Assembly: GCF_000013665.1 (NCBI RefSeq)
Contig: NC_007912.1
Location: 4,463,684 to 4,527,683, forward strand
Direction: 5' to 3'
DNA length: 64,000 bases
Origin: Saccharophagus degradans 2-40
Lineage (GTDB): Bacteria > Pseudomonadota > Gammaproteobacteria > Pseudomonadales > Cellvibrionaceae
Shown here: positions 54,651 through 63,229 of the stretch, one piece after another
How the letters are laid out: the number at the start of each line of letters is the position of its first letter
Numbering within the stretch: the stretch's first letter is position 1
The notes under the pieces: generated by a model
Told to the model about the DNA's origin: nothing
The model's database searches: none
The model's input: the letters and a program-made list of their open reading frames with translations, nothing else
Made by a program: the position numbers and the translations under genes

Positions 54651-55199
54651 CTAAGTCGCAAGCTTTATAACATTCAGCTCACAGCAGATATCGCCTCGGT
54701 GTAGGCATTTGTCGTGACTGAGCTCAACAGTCTCTCCATAGTGCTTAGCGGCGCCTCGAATAAGCCCCTCAGCCAAAAAACAAAGCTTTCTGGGTGAGTT
54801 GTAGCGCATAAGCAAGTGTTGCTCATCCGTAACCTTCACAACAATAACCGGCAAACTGCTCGATTTATTACTATTACGAATTTCGCGATGGATAAGGGGT
54901 TCAATGCTCTGGAGAAATCCAAATAAGGTAGGCGATGCAGCAGCATACTGCGGCGACATGCTGTTGAGCGCATCGAATAAATAGCGACCAAAAATCTCTG
55001 TTACAGCGGATGCAGAGCTATTTAGCAATTCAGCCACGGCCCCTATATAGGCTATTGCATCGGCATCAGGGTAGTTTTCATTTGCGTCGTAAACGCCCTC
55101 GCACTCAGGTGCGACTTTATCCACTAATGCCGCCCACGCGGTAGGCCCGTGAGATTCTTCGATCATTGTTTTAAGCGTTACAAAAACCGCTCCTTTCAT
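54651..55199 (-). CDS. Stand-alone H-NOX heme sensor
   Basis: 182 residues that match the H-NOX fold from end to end: MKGAVFVTLKTMIEE start, GVYDANENYPDADAI, and C-terminal CELNVIKL. The heme-contact residues line up with the known numbering plus two: proximal His104 in PLIHREI, Pro117, and the propionate-binding Y133-x-S135-x-R137 in RYNSPRK. A heme-binding NO or O2 sensor is therefore likely. In other bacteria H-NOX genes usually sit next to a histidine kinase or diguanylate cyclase; none is adjacent here. It is transcribed alone. Confidence 0.88.
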   Translation of the reverse strand: MKGAVFVTLKTMIEESHGPTAWAALVDKVAPECEGVYDANENYPDADAIAYIGAVAELLNSSASAVTEIFGRYLFDALNSMSPQYAAASPTLFGFLQSIEPLIHREIRNSNKSSSLPVIVVKVTDEQHLLMRYNSPRKLCFLAEGLIRGAAKHYGETVELSHDKCLHRGDICCELNVIKLAT

Positions 55200-55311
55200 G
55201 GGCTACAACCTTATGCATGCAGCGATGAACCGCTTTGGCGCATTTTTAGTAAAAGTATTTTCAGTATAGCCCAACATGCGCAAACGCTTGGCGGTAAAGT
55301 AGCAGACATAA

Positions 55312-55337
55312 AAAAAGCGGCTAAAAAGCCGCTTTTT
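55312..55337 (-). terminator. Rho-independent terminator of cspA
   Basis: AAAAAGCGGCT/AGCCGCTTTTT (11-bp stem) followed on the minus strand by a T run (TTTTTTT). It lies 44 bases after the cspA stop. Confidence 0.8.
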
Positions 55338-55380
55338 GCGCATCGCACTAGGCGAGCGTTGTAACAGTATAAGCTAAGGC

Positions 55381-55590
55381 TTATAGAGCTACGATGTTCT
55401 CTGCTTGAGGACCTTTTTGGCCTTGAGTAACAGTGAACTCAACTTGTTGGCCTTCAGCCAAAGTTTTGAATCCAGAGCTAGCAATAGCGCTGAAGTGAGC
55501 AAATACGTCTGGACCAGACTTCTGCTCAATAAAACCAAAACCTTTAGATTCGTTGAACCACTTAACTGTACCGGTAACTCTGTTAGACAT
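55381..55590 (-). CDS. Cold-shock protein (CspA family)
   Basis: A 69-residue OB-fold RNA chaperone with RNP1-like KGFGFI, RNP2-like DVFAHFSAI and the GTVKWFNES start. I chose the ATG at 55590 (MSNRVTG), with AGGAT 9 bases upstream; another ATG lies two codons before. A long leader (about 150 bases) and its own terminator make it a monocistronic, likely temperature-regulated gene. Which of the possible csp paralogues it is cannot be told. Confidence 0.95.
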   Translation of the reverse strand: MSNRVTGTVKWFNESKGFGFIEQKSGPDVFAHFSAIASSGFKTLAEGQQVEFTVTQGQKGPQAENIVAL

Positions 55591-55596
55591 AATCAT

Positions 55597-55895
55597 ATCC
55601 TGAGATAAAAATGTAAAAATTGTGTGCCTTGTAGGGCTTGGGTAGCGCGAAATCAGACTGGAACTTTAAAACTACAGGACGAAGGATTATGAATCAAACA
55701 ACGAAAAGGAGGTTTTAATCAAGAGGCCTTTTTCTAGCTGATCACCAGTTTATAGCTCTCTATTGTAATGTCAACATTTTGTTAGAGTTTTCTATGCTAA
55801 TTTTTAAAGCCGTGAAAACCAAAACGAAGCGCACGCCAAAACACTGTACGAGGCCCCTATTTGGGCCTCAAATACTCTTTTTTTAAGACGAAATT
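55597..55895. other. cspA leader and upstream region
   Basis: About 300 bases with no gene except the cspA leader. Nothing else is supported. Confidence 0.4.
55747..55774 (-). promoter_or_regulatory. cspA promoter and start of long leader
   Basis: On the minus strand TTGACA (55769-55774) and TAAACT (55747-55752) are 16 bases apart. Transcription would start near 55740, giving a leader of about 150 bases before the cspA ATG, as expected for cold-regulated csp genes. I do not see the E. coli cold-box sequence. Confidence 0.5.
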
Positions 55896-56441
55896 TTAGG
55901 CTTTATAGGGGTCGTCGGAAACCAGAAACGCAATTATTTCGGCTCGATTATCCAAAGGCTGAATAAGCTCACGAAAGGCTTTAATGGCTGCATAGTTTTC
56001 ACCAAACTCTTTGGCGTAGATACCGTCTAATACCTCAGCTGTTTTAGCCGCGCGTATTTTATTTTGCCAAGGGGCGGTAAATATTTCGTTTAGCCGTCCA
56101 GCCAGGCCGCGGGTTTTCAATAGCTCCCATTCACCCTTGTCCATCCAAATTGCATTAATAGTGGGGCTAAGGTCTATACGGTGATCGGTATTACTGGCAA
56201 TGCGATACTTGGTCATAAACAACCCTGTTTTAGGGCATATCATGGCCTGCGCTGTTTCGCTCACTTCAAATGACTCACCACTCACCGTTAAGTTGGCAAG
56301 GTTGGGGTTACCCTCTTTCCATTTAAGGTAATCTGCTAGGTATACAAAGCTGCCCCCGCAATTGTCACATGTGTGACACGGAAACAAAGTATCGAGATAA
56401 GCAGGTGCCAAATTACCCGCTTTACAACTTGTACATTTCAT
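55896..56441 (-). CDS. Zinc-ribbon protein of unknown function
   Basis: 181 residues. The N-terminal ribbon has CTSC (C3/C6) and CHTCDNC (C22, C25, C28), enough ligands for one or two zinc sites. The remainder is helical and Asp/Glu/Lys-rich, with MICPKTGLFMTKYRIASNTDH near residue 67 and WQNKIRAAKTAEVLDGIYAKEFG near residue 125. TFIIB-type zinc-ribbon proteins of this size are common and uncharacterised. It is alone; the TonB-like operon ends nearby with its own terminator. Confidence 0.7.
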   Translation of the reverse strand: MKCTSCKAGNLAPAYLDTLFPCHTCDNCGGSFVYLADYLKWKEGNPNLANLTVSGESFEVSETAQAMICPKTGLFMTKYRIASNTDHRIDLSPTINAIWMDKGEWELLKTRGLAGRLNEIFTAPWQNKIRAAKTAEVLDGIYAKEFGENYAAIKAFRELIQPLDNRAEIIAFLVSDDPYKA

Positions 56442-56498
56442 TCATTGTGCTCCTTTGTTATTACGTCATTTAACCGCATAGCCACAGCTAGCACAAAC

Positions 56499-56523
56499 AA
56501 AAAAGGCGCCCGAAGACGCCTTT
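56499..56523 (-). terminator. Terminator of the ExbBD/AgmX operon
   Basis: AAAGGCG/CGCCTTT stem; on the minus strand it is followed by TTTTTTG. It sits right after the AgmX stop and ends the energizer operon. Confidence 0.75.
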
Positions 56524-56540
56524 GTAGAACCCGTTTTTGC

Positions 56541-57518
56541 TTAATAGGGCAAGAAATCTAGCGAGTAGTTTACTGTCGTGCGCAGTACGTCCCTTGTGCC
56601 AAAGTTAATAAGCCTTATGCGGCCCAGCAACTTCTTCTCTAGGTCTGCATCATTAAGCTCGCTGGAAACAATTTCGGCGTCCACAACCTTACCGGTTGGG
56701 TCAATTACGATTTTGAATACCACCTTACCTTCTAGTGTAGGATTCTTACGCAACGCTTTGTTGTACACGTTAAATATAAGCGCTTTGTTTTTATCCATAA
56801 CAGAACGAATTTCTTCGTCGCTGCGACGCGATTTCTCACGTACCACTTCTTCTGCAGTCGCTTTGTCACCTGTTCCCGTGGCCGTAGCAATTTTGCTAGT
56901 AACGCGCGTAGACTCTTTACCGGATAAGGTTGTACCGCCAACATCGCGCGATAAATTTTCGGTGTTAATACCCGCACTCTTAGATGATGCCGAAGCGCCG
57001 ATCAAAGCGCGATCTAGCTTCTCTTCTTCACCTGTACCCTGCACCAATTGGTCAGTAGTCGCATCGGATAAGTCCACGGTATCTTCGCGCATATCGCTTA
57101 GCATATCGGCAAACTGATTCAGCTCTGCTGCCGCGGCCTCCTTAGCTTCTACCAACTTAACCTCTTCCGGCTCTGGTTTAGGCTCAGGTTTTGGTTCGGG
57201 CTCGGGTTCTGGCTCCGGTTCTTTTTCTGGCTCGGGTTCTTCTTTAGGTTTTTCTTCTTCCTTTTTTTCTTCCTCTTTTGGGGGCGGCGGAGGTGGCTCA
57301 GGAATTTCCTGTTTTTCTAATATTACTTGCGCCAACTCAATCGCTTTTTCTTCCAGCTCATCTCGGTCCGGCTCTGGAACCTCAATGCGGGTAATAATTA
57401 CCGAAAGAATAAAGAACAAAACAAAAAGGACTAACCCAATTACCCAAAAGCGAGAATCATCCTGCTTAGAGGAACTCCAAGGTAACTGCAAATTGGGCGC
57501 TGCGATAAGTTTAGCCAT
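56541..57518 (-). CDS. AgmX/TonB-like energy-transducing protein
   Basis: 325 residues. Residues about 25-45 form a single membrane helix (FWVIGLVLFVLFFILSVIIT), followed by a Pro/Glu/Lys-rich linker with a PEPEPE run (about residues 75-120) that spans the periplasm, as in TonB. The C-terminal 90 residues fold like TonB-C (KNPTLEGKVVFKIVIDPTGK, VVDAEIVSSELNDADLEK, LLGRIRLINFG), as in AgmX/PglI proteins. Immediately downstream of two ExbD genes (TAGCATG junction). It should transmit energy from the ExbBD complex to an outer-membrane or wall partner. Confidence 0.85.
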   Translation of the reverse strand: MAKLIAAPNLQLPWSSSKQDDSRFWVIGLVLFVLFFILSVIITRIEVPEPDRDELEEKAIELAQVILEKQEIPEPPPPPPKEEEKKEEEKPKEEPEPEKEPEPEPEPEPKPEPKPEPEEVKLVEAKEAAAAELNQFADMLSDMREDTVDLSDATTDQLVQGTGEEEKLDRALIGASASSKSAGINTENLSRDVGGTTLSGKESTRVTSKIATATGTGDKATAEEVVREKSRRSDEEIRSVMDKNKALIFNVYNKALRKNPTLEGKVVFKIVIDPTGKVVDAEIVSSELNDADLEKKLLGRIRLINFGTRDVLRTTVNYSLDFLPY

Positions 57519-57519
57519 G

Positions 57520-58056
57520 CTACCCCTCCCCGCCAGCGCTTTCCAACAAGCCTTCAGCCGATGCGTCTGGCACCTGATTTACCGCGAGCGATATATTGCG
57601 GAAATCGGAGTTGGCACAGGTGGACATCACTTTTTTAATCATGGTGTAAGGAATACTTTTATCCCCCATGATTGTTACGCTTCTGCCTTTTGTTGCCTCT
57701 TCTTCATTTTTATAGGGCTTATTTTTAGCGCGGCGAGCTAACTCATCCGCCAGCGCCGTAATATTCAACCCTTCTTCCGCGACTGCGTTTTCTACCGTTA
57801 CTATGCTGCGCCCGCCAACAATTATATTGTCTTGGCTAATCATAATTATCAGGTTGTTATCTGGCTTTTTCTCAGCGATAGACTGAGGTAAGTCGATATC
57901 TTTATTGCTTTGCAGCACCTCCACTTCCGATGAGTTAACCAACAGGAAGAAAACCAGAATGGTAAAAATATCCATTAGTGAAACGAGGTTAAGCTTAGGC
58001 ACACTGTTGCGCTTGTGGTGACGCGCCATACGTTTAGCATGTATAGACTGTTTCAT
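57520..58056 (-). CDS. exbD: ExbD/TolR-family protein with the conserved Asp
   Basis: 178 residues with a short cytoplasmic basic head, one membrane helix and a periplasmic domain. The helix SLMDIFTILVFFLLVNS keeps the proton-channel aspartate (Asp29). The periplasmic part holds VEVLQSNKDIDLPQSIAEKK and the STCANSDFRNISLAVNQV end. Its start overlaps the stop of the preceding ExbD by one base (TAATG). With ExbB it should form the proton-driven complex; compare the Asn-bearing copy upstream. Confidence 0.9.
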   Translation of the reverse strand: MKQSIHAKRMARHHKRNSVPKLNLVSLMDIFTILVFFLLVNSSEVEVLQSNKDIDLPQSIAEKKPDNNLIIMISQDNIIVGGRSIVTVENAVAEEGLNITALADELARRAKNKPYKNEEEATKGRSVTIMGDKSIPYTMIKKVMSTCANSDFRNISLAVNQVPDASAEGLLESAGGEG

Positions 58057-58607
58057 TATTGCGCCCCCCCTGTTTGTGCCGCTGCCGGTGGAGGAGCATC
58101 GCCCAAAGAAATAGCGGGAAACAATTCTGCATCTACCACCGAGGCCACAGATACAGCTTTAAAGCTACGCACTGTATCCATAGAGCGAATAATGGTTTGA
58201 TAATCGGTATCGGGTTGCGACAAAATCAAAATGTCTTTTTTCTCAATACCCTGATCTTTCAACAAACGTTTTACTTCCCGCAATACGGTTTGCAACATTT
58301 CGTAGTCGTAAACCATTTCTCCGGTTTCTTCATCCGCCTTTTGCGGAATGCGGCGTAAAGGCGCACCTGCGGGGTAGTTAACCACCATTTCGGTTGGCTC
58401 TATCACCACTTCAAGTATTTCATTTTTCTTTTCGTCGTCTTCTGGCGCCGAGGAACTGGAGGAGAGATCCGGCAGTTTTAAGTCGAGCACACTAATGTGC
58501 GACAACACCATGGTCATCAGAAGTACAGGAACCAGAATAATCATCAGGTTCATAAAGGAAGTGATATCTAAATCCGCTTCCTCTTGTTTTCTATGTCGTT
58601 TTCGCAT
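58056..58607 (-). CDS. exbD: ExbD/TolR-family protein with Asn at the channel Asp position
   Basis: 183 residues from ATG 58607 (MRKRHRKQEE); an in-frame TTG at 58619 is a possible alternative. The membrane helix ITSFMNLMIILVPVLLMT has Asn20 where ExbD proteins carry the essential Asp, the residue that is present in the following copy. The periplasmic part holds DLKLPDLSSSSSAPEDDEKK and IEKKDILILSQPDTDYQTI. Whether it still conducts protons is doubtful; it may act as a structural partner in a hetero-dimer. Confidence 0.85.
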   Translation of the reverse strand: MRKRHRKQEEADLDITSFMNLMIILVPVLLMTMVLSHISVLDLKLPDLSSSSSAPEDDEKKNEILEVVIEPTEMVVNYPAGAPLRRIPQKADEETGEMVYDYEMLQTVLREVKRLLKDQGIEKKDILILSQPDTDYQTIIRSMDTVRSFKAVSVASVVDAELFPAISLGDAPPPAAAQTGGAQ

Positions 58608-58698
58608 AGCGACCGCCAAGCTAATCCGTCTTTAATTGTTCAAAGCAGTATGCATTCACTGCTACCCAATAACTGTGCCTAGCACAATTTAAAGCGGC

Positions 58699-59361
58699 TT
58701 ACTTAGCTGCGTCTGTAGAGCGAGATTTTGCGGCAAAAGCATTTGCTGCAGACATAATGTTCAAGCACTTCACGCCAGCCATTTCTAAGCTATCTACAAT
58801 TTCTGTAGTTTTACTTTGCAACATTGCGTGCAGCATAAGCAATGGAATTGCCACAATTAGACCGAATGCAGTGGTGTTCATGGCGAGAGAAATACTGTTT
58901 GAAAGTAGCGTTGCCTTTACTGCTGGATCGGCGTTTGCCACTGCGGTAAATGCTTCGATCAAACCCATAATGGTACCCAAAAGACCAAGCAGGGTTGCAA
59001 TGTTGGCTAGTGTAGCGAGATAAGGCGTACGCTTTTCTAAACGTGGCACCGCTTCCATAACACCTTCTTCCATCGCGTATTCAATTTCATCGCGACGCGG
59101 TGTTTGCTGTAAGCGCGCTATACCGGCGGCAACAATACGCCCAACTGGCGCTTTAGATTGACGCGCTAGGTCAACAACCGCGCCGTAGTCTTTTTTGCGC
59201 AACAAAGGCAAAATGCGGTCAAAGGCGCGACGGTTAGATACTTTCGCGTTAGTTAAAAAGATAAAACGCTCGATCGCGATAGCCAAACCCACCACCAAAA
59301 CCAATGCGATTGGATACATAAACTCCGCACCGTTTTGGAAAAAGCTAATGATTGTATTCAT
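58699..59361 (-). CDS. exbB: ExbB/TolQ/MotA-family proton-channel protein
   Basis: 220 residues with the ExbB pattern: an N-terminal helix (YPIALVLVVGLAIAIERFIFL), the cytoplasmic loop with EGVMEAVPRLEKR, and two later helices including ATLLGLLGTIMGLIEAF near residue 118-134 and SISLAMNTTAFGLIVAIP near residue 152-169. ExbB forms a pentamer around the ExbD dimer. It lies 91 bases before the first ExbD, in the order ExbB, ExbD, ExbD, AgmX. A gene for a small exported protein precedes it. Confidence 0.93.
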   Translation of the reverse strand: MNTIISFFQNGAEFMYPIALVLVVGLAIAIERFIFLTNAKVSNRRAFDRILPLLRKKDYGAVVDLARQSKAPVGRIVAAGIARLQQTPRRDEIEYAMEEGVMEAVPRLEKRTPYLATLANIATLLGLLGTIMGLIEAFTAVANADPAVKATLLSNSISLAMNTTAFGLIVAIPLLMLHAMLQSKTTEIVDSLEMAGVKCLNIMSAANAFAAKSRSTDAAK

Positions 59362-59401
59362 TGGTGTTGCCTCCAGTTGTAAACCCTAATATTTTTAAAA
59401 A

Positions 59402-59701
59402 TTATTTTTCAGTTGCAGGCGCTTCTGCAACAGCTAAATCGTTTAACAACTCTAATTGACGAATATGCTCGCGGCGTTCTACATGGCCAAACACGGCCTC
59501 TAAACGCGTATTAAGTTGCTGATATAAAATTGTTTTATCTTCTGCCTGCTTCCACGGCACAATATAAAGTACTTTAGGCTGCTCTTGGTTGCCTGTAACA
59601 GTTGCGCTGATATTCACTACTTCATCTTCTTGCGCAACGGCATTATGCGTCCAACCTATTACTAGCCAAGTAATAGCTATTAACCCTAGTCGTTTATTCA
59701 T
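59402..59701 (-). CDS. Small exported protein of unknown function in the ExbBD operon
   Basis: 99 residues with a signal peptide (LGLIAITWLVIGWTHNAVA) and an acidic, helical mature part (PKVLYIVPWKQAEDKTILYQQ, HIRQLELLNDLAVAE). The start overlaps the stop of the TPR lipoprotein by one base. I do not recognise the family. It probably belongs to the trans-envelope system by its place in the operon. Confidence 0.65.
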   Translation of the reverse strand: MNKRLGLIAITWLVIGWTHNAVAQEDEVVNISATVTGNQEQPKVLYIVPWKQAEDKTILYQQLNTRLEAVFGHVERREHIRQLELLNDLAVAEAPATEK

Positions 59702-60372
59702 TAATCGTCTCCATTGGCGATGCGTCGCTCGAGGTCGATAATCCAGCCTTTAAGCTCGCGCGTTGGCTCGCCCTGAATTTGCGCCAATAATTTATAGCGC
59801 TCTAGCGCTTCAGGCAATTTACCTAAATATAAATCGTAGAGTATCGCGGAGTTTTTAAGTGAATCTGCGTGGTGCGGCCATACCTCCAAGGCGCTTTGGT
59901 AGGCCATATCCGCCTGCTCAAATAGGCCCTGCTCGCGGTACGCCAAACCCAACTGACTGTAAGCATCCATATTGGTAGGGTTGGTTTCTATCGCGAACTC
60001 AAGCGCTTTAACCGCTTCTTCGTAGCGTTTGGTTTGCAGGTAAACAATACCTAGGTTCACATACGGGCCAGATAACTCTGGGTAAGTCTCAGTCATTAAC
60101 AGCAATATGTTTTCTGCCTGCTGCCATTGTTTTTCTTTCATCGCGGTTTGCGCGGCAGCAAACTCTTTTTTCGCCTGGCTAGGTGCAGAACCCTTGGGTT
60201 GGTAGGGGCTTGGAATTAACACAAATGGGGTTTCCTCGCCTTCGGCTGTTGCCGCTTGCTCGGCTTCGTCTTTCTTGCTCGGCGAAGATGTACAACCCGC
60301 AACAACTAATAACGCCAATGCGCAACATAGGGTAAGCGCGCGCTTTAACTGCCCATTAGAACAAAGCATCAC
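59701..60372 (-). CDS. TPR lipoprotein
   Basis: 223 residues. The lipobox LLVVAGCTSS (Cys27) makes it an inner- or outer-membrane lipoprotein. At least three tetratricopeptide repeats are visible (about residues 100-205), for example GPYVNLGIVYLQTKRYEEAVKALEFAIETNP. TPRs form protein-protein scaffolds. The start overlaps the end of the larger TPR gene by 17 bases, so the two are co-translated. It probably docks the ExbBD-AgmX complex to other envelope components. Confidence 0.85.
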   Translation of the reverse strand: MMLCSNGQLKRALTLCCALALLVVAGCTSSPSKKDEAEQAATAEGEETPFVLIPSPYQPKGSAPSQAKKEFAAAQTAMKEKQWQQAENILLLMTETYPELSGPYVNLGIVYLQTKRYEEAVKALEFAIETNPTNMDAYSQLGLAYREQGLFEQADMAYQSALEVWPHHADSLKNSAILYDLYLGKLPEALERYKLLAQIQGEPTRELKGWIIDLERRIANGDD

Positions 60373-63229
60373 TCACCTCCAGTGCTTCTTCTTTTTTGCC
60401 GTAGCGTGCGGGCAGTAATTTTGCCAGTGCCGCAAAGCTTTCTTTCACCCAGTCGTCGTAAATACCTGCGCGGGTGCGTTTAACGTTGGCCGCGTGAATA
60501 TCTATCGATTTCTCTTCGAAGGGGTAGGCCTGCTCTTCAATCAATATTTCGTATTGCTCTAACGCCAATTCATCTAAACCCTGCGGGCGTTCGGAGTCCA
60601 TCAAGTCTCTACTAAGCTGACGATAAATTTCACCAATGCGGTAATTTGCTAAAGTTGCAAATTCCGCCACGCCATAATCTATAACCCCTTTATAGGATTT
60701 AAGCGCGGTATCGAGGGCTGCCTTTTTCTTTTTAAGGCTCGATTTAATCGGCTGATTTAGCTTAATGCGATTAAAGGCAAGATAATCATCTTGGGCGAAT
60801 TCTGATGCTGCCATTGCCGCCAAATAATTAGAGCGCGCGGTTTTGCTGTCGCCCGCTTTTTTATTCTCGGCAATTAATTCTTTTAACCAAAACCGGCGTT
60901 TGCTCGAATCACCCGCTTGCTCGTACAGGGTAACCAACTTGTAACGCGCTTCTGTCGCCAATCCAAATGGCTGCGGGTAGTTGTGCGCGTAATCGCGATA
61001 CTGTTCGATGGCTTTTGCGGGCCGGCCAGATTTTTCATACAGCTCGGCAGAAAGGTAGCGCGATTGGCGGCGCAACTCTGGGTCCGATTCGTCGCTAGCC
61101 ATTTTGGCTAATACCGCTGCGGCTTTATCCCACTGCTCCGACTCTTGGTAAATAAACGCGAGCTTAGCGGGTATATCGCGCGACAAACTATTGGTGGGGT
61201 AACGGGTTTTAAATGTTGTAAGCACATTTTCCGCTTCATCCCAACGCTTTAGCTCCATAAGATAAACCGAAGCGTCGTACTGCGCGCTGATGGCAATGTC
61301 GCTATCTGGCGCAACAGCTTGAATGGATAACAGCCTATCAATAGCACCAGCTTTATCGCCGCCGGCAATTTGCAATTCAGACGAGCGGAATATACTTGCA
61401 GCTATACGCTCAATAATTGCAGTTCGCTCTGGGTCGTTTGCCTCTTGCAGGGCAAGCACTTGGCGATACGCTGTTTCGGCTGCGTCGAAAACATTTAAAT
61501 CAAACTGACTGTGCGCCAACACTAGCAGTGCAGTTTTACGTAAGTTTTTATCAGGTTCTGGCTGCCAAGCAACAACCCGTGACGATAAAATAACGGCTCT
61601 ATCTAGGTCACCGCTTTTAAATACATCTTCCGATGCTTGCGTAAGCACTGCAACCGCTTGTGGGTGCGTTGGATAGTAATCGGCAAAATTAACCGAGCTG
61701 GTAATTTTACGCTTAGCCCAAGCTGCTTGCGTTTGCTCTTGAGTTTGTTCAACCAGTTTCGAGAGCGTAATGATGGCAGCGTAGCCTGCTTCACCTCCGC
61801 GTTTTTTATCTAGGTAATCGTAGGCAACGGCTTCATATGCATCTGCCGCCTCTGGGTAGTAGCCTGCCTCAAAATAGGCTTCGCCCATAAGAAAGGCCAT
61901 TTCTGGCGTTTTCTCATCCTGCGGGAAGGTGCGCACGAATTGATTATAAAAATCAGCCGCTTTTAAATAAACCGGTAATGCGTCGTCGGGTTTAACCAAC
62001 TCACCTCGTTCAGGCTTTTCGCCCCGCGCCTTAAGCCGTTTGTATTCTGCATCAGCAGTAACAAGTGCTTGAGCACGGCTGTGATAGTAGCTCGAAAGTT
62101 CTTCTATGTACTGGCGTAAATACGGCTTTAGCGGGGCGCGCTGCTCTTCACTGCGCTGTGCCCAAAACTCACTATTAATGCCGTAGTTTTGCACATACTC
62201 TTCTTTAGCCGGCAAAATTTCACTTGGGAAATTGCCGAGGTTATATACCTCAATGGCTTTTACGCTAAAGTCTGGCGCTTGGTTTGTAGTTGGGAAATGC
62301 TTTACGTAATGGCGATAGGTATCGGCACTATCACGATAACGGCGCTTCTCTAAGTACAAGTCACCCAATTGCATATACAACATATATTGGTAGTGACGCT
62401 GGCCTAAATTGTTGTACACCTCGGTAATGGTTTCGGCACCGTCTATATACGAGAACACAATAGCCACAATGCGCAACGTGTCTGCTGCCATATTTTTTTG
62501 GCTGTTGCTCATTTCTTCCGACGACTGCCCTTCGACCAAAACCGTATCTAACACTTCGGTAAAGGAGCGAATAGACGCGCGATAACTATTGCGCTTAAAT
62601 TGCGACCAACCGTGCATATACACAGCGTTTAAGTAGAAAGGGGTTTCTTTGCCGCGCGCCATAACCTGGGCGTACAGTTTTTCCGAAAGGGCATAGTCAC
62701 CTTCGCTAAAGGCTAACTCGGCACGACGGAATTCAGCTTCTGCAGCGTAATCTGATTCTGGGTGGTCGCTAACCAAAGCGCCCAACACTTGATTGGATTC
62801 ATCGAGCTTACCATCTAACGCATAAGCCTTAGAAAGCTGATACAAAATACGCTCGTTCGTTGGCGTGTCATCCACACCTTGTCGCGCTTTGTTTAGCTCA
62901 AGCAATTCTTGATACATGGTAATAGCGCCGCCAAAAAACTCCCCCTGTTCTTCGGCGGTAAGCTGGCGATTTTCGCTGCGCGCCATTTCTATATCGGCTA
63001 GACGAATAAGAATTTTGTGGCGTATTTCAGGGTCGATCGCCACTTCTAACGCCGAGCGATAACTTTTTTCAATTTCGCCAAGCTCTACCCGCGGCACTGG
63101 GTTTAAGTCGTCGGGTACTGAGGCGGCCTCTAAGCTTGCCAAGGTGCGACCATACTTTGGCCCATCGTCGCTAAACATGCTACAGCCGCTTGCGGCAACC
63201 ACTAAACTAGCTAGAAGAAGACGTTTCAC
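60356..63229 (-). CDS. Large TPR lipoprotein of the ExbBD/AgmX operon
   Basis: 957 residues, a lipoprotein (VAASGCSMF, Cys16) made almost entirely of TPR-like alpha-hairpins (for example AAEAEFRRAELAFSEGDYALSEKLYAQV, LQLGDLYLEKRRYRDSADTYRHYVKHFP, MAFLMGEAYFEAGYYPEAADAYEAVAYD). It resembles the large TPR lipoproteins in gliding-motility or polysaccharide-associated clusters. The end overlaps the next start by 17 bases, and its start overlaps the stop of the coiled-coil gene by four bases (ATGA). The family name is not certain. Confidence 0.82.
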   Translation of the reverse strand: MKRLLLASLVVAASGCSMFSDDGPKYGRTLASLEAASVPDDLNPVPRVELGEIEKSYRSALEVAIDPEIRHKILIRLADIEMARSENRQLTAEEQGEFFGGAITMYQELLELNKARQGVDDTPTNERILYQLSKAYALDGKLDESNQVLGALVSDHPESDYAAEAEFRRAELAFSEGDYALSEKLYAQVMARGKETPFYLNAVYMHGWSQFKRNSYRASIRSFTEVLDTVLVEGQSSEEMSNSQKNMAADTLRIVAIVFSYIDGAETITEVYNNLGQRHYQYMLYMQLGDLYLEKRRYRDSADTYRHYVKHFPTTNQAPDFSVKAIEVYNLGNFPSEILPAKEEYVQNYGINSEFWAQRSEEQRAPLKPYLRQYIEELSSYYHSRAQALVTADAEYKRLKARGEKPERGELVKPDDALPVYLKAADFYNQFVRTFPQDEKTPEMAFLMGEAYFEAGYYPEAADAYEAVAYDYLDKKRGGEAGYAAIITLSKLVEQTQEQTQAAWAKRKITSSVNFADYYPTHPQAVAVLTQASEDVFKSGDLDRAVILSSRVVAWQPEPDKNLRKTALLVLAHSQFDLNVFDAAETAYRQVLALQEANDPERTAIIERIAASIFRSSELQIAGGDKAGAIDRLLSIQAVAPDSDIAISAQYDASVYLMELKRWDEAENVLTTFKTRYPTNSLSRDIPAKLAFIYQESEQWDKAAAVLAKMASDESDPELRRQSRYLSAELYEKSGRPAKAIEQYRDYAHNYPQPFGLATEARYKLVTLYEQAGDSSKRRFWLKELIAENKKAGDSKTARSNYLAAMAASEFAQDDYLAFNRIKLNQPIKSSLKKKKAALDTALKSYKGVIDYGVAEFATLANYRIGEIYRQLSRDLMDSERPQGLDELALEQYEILIEEQAYPFEEKSIDIHAANVKRTRAGIYDDWVKESFAALAKLLPARYGKKEEALEVSDALF

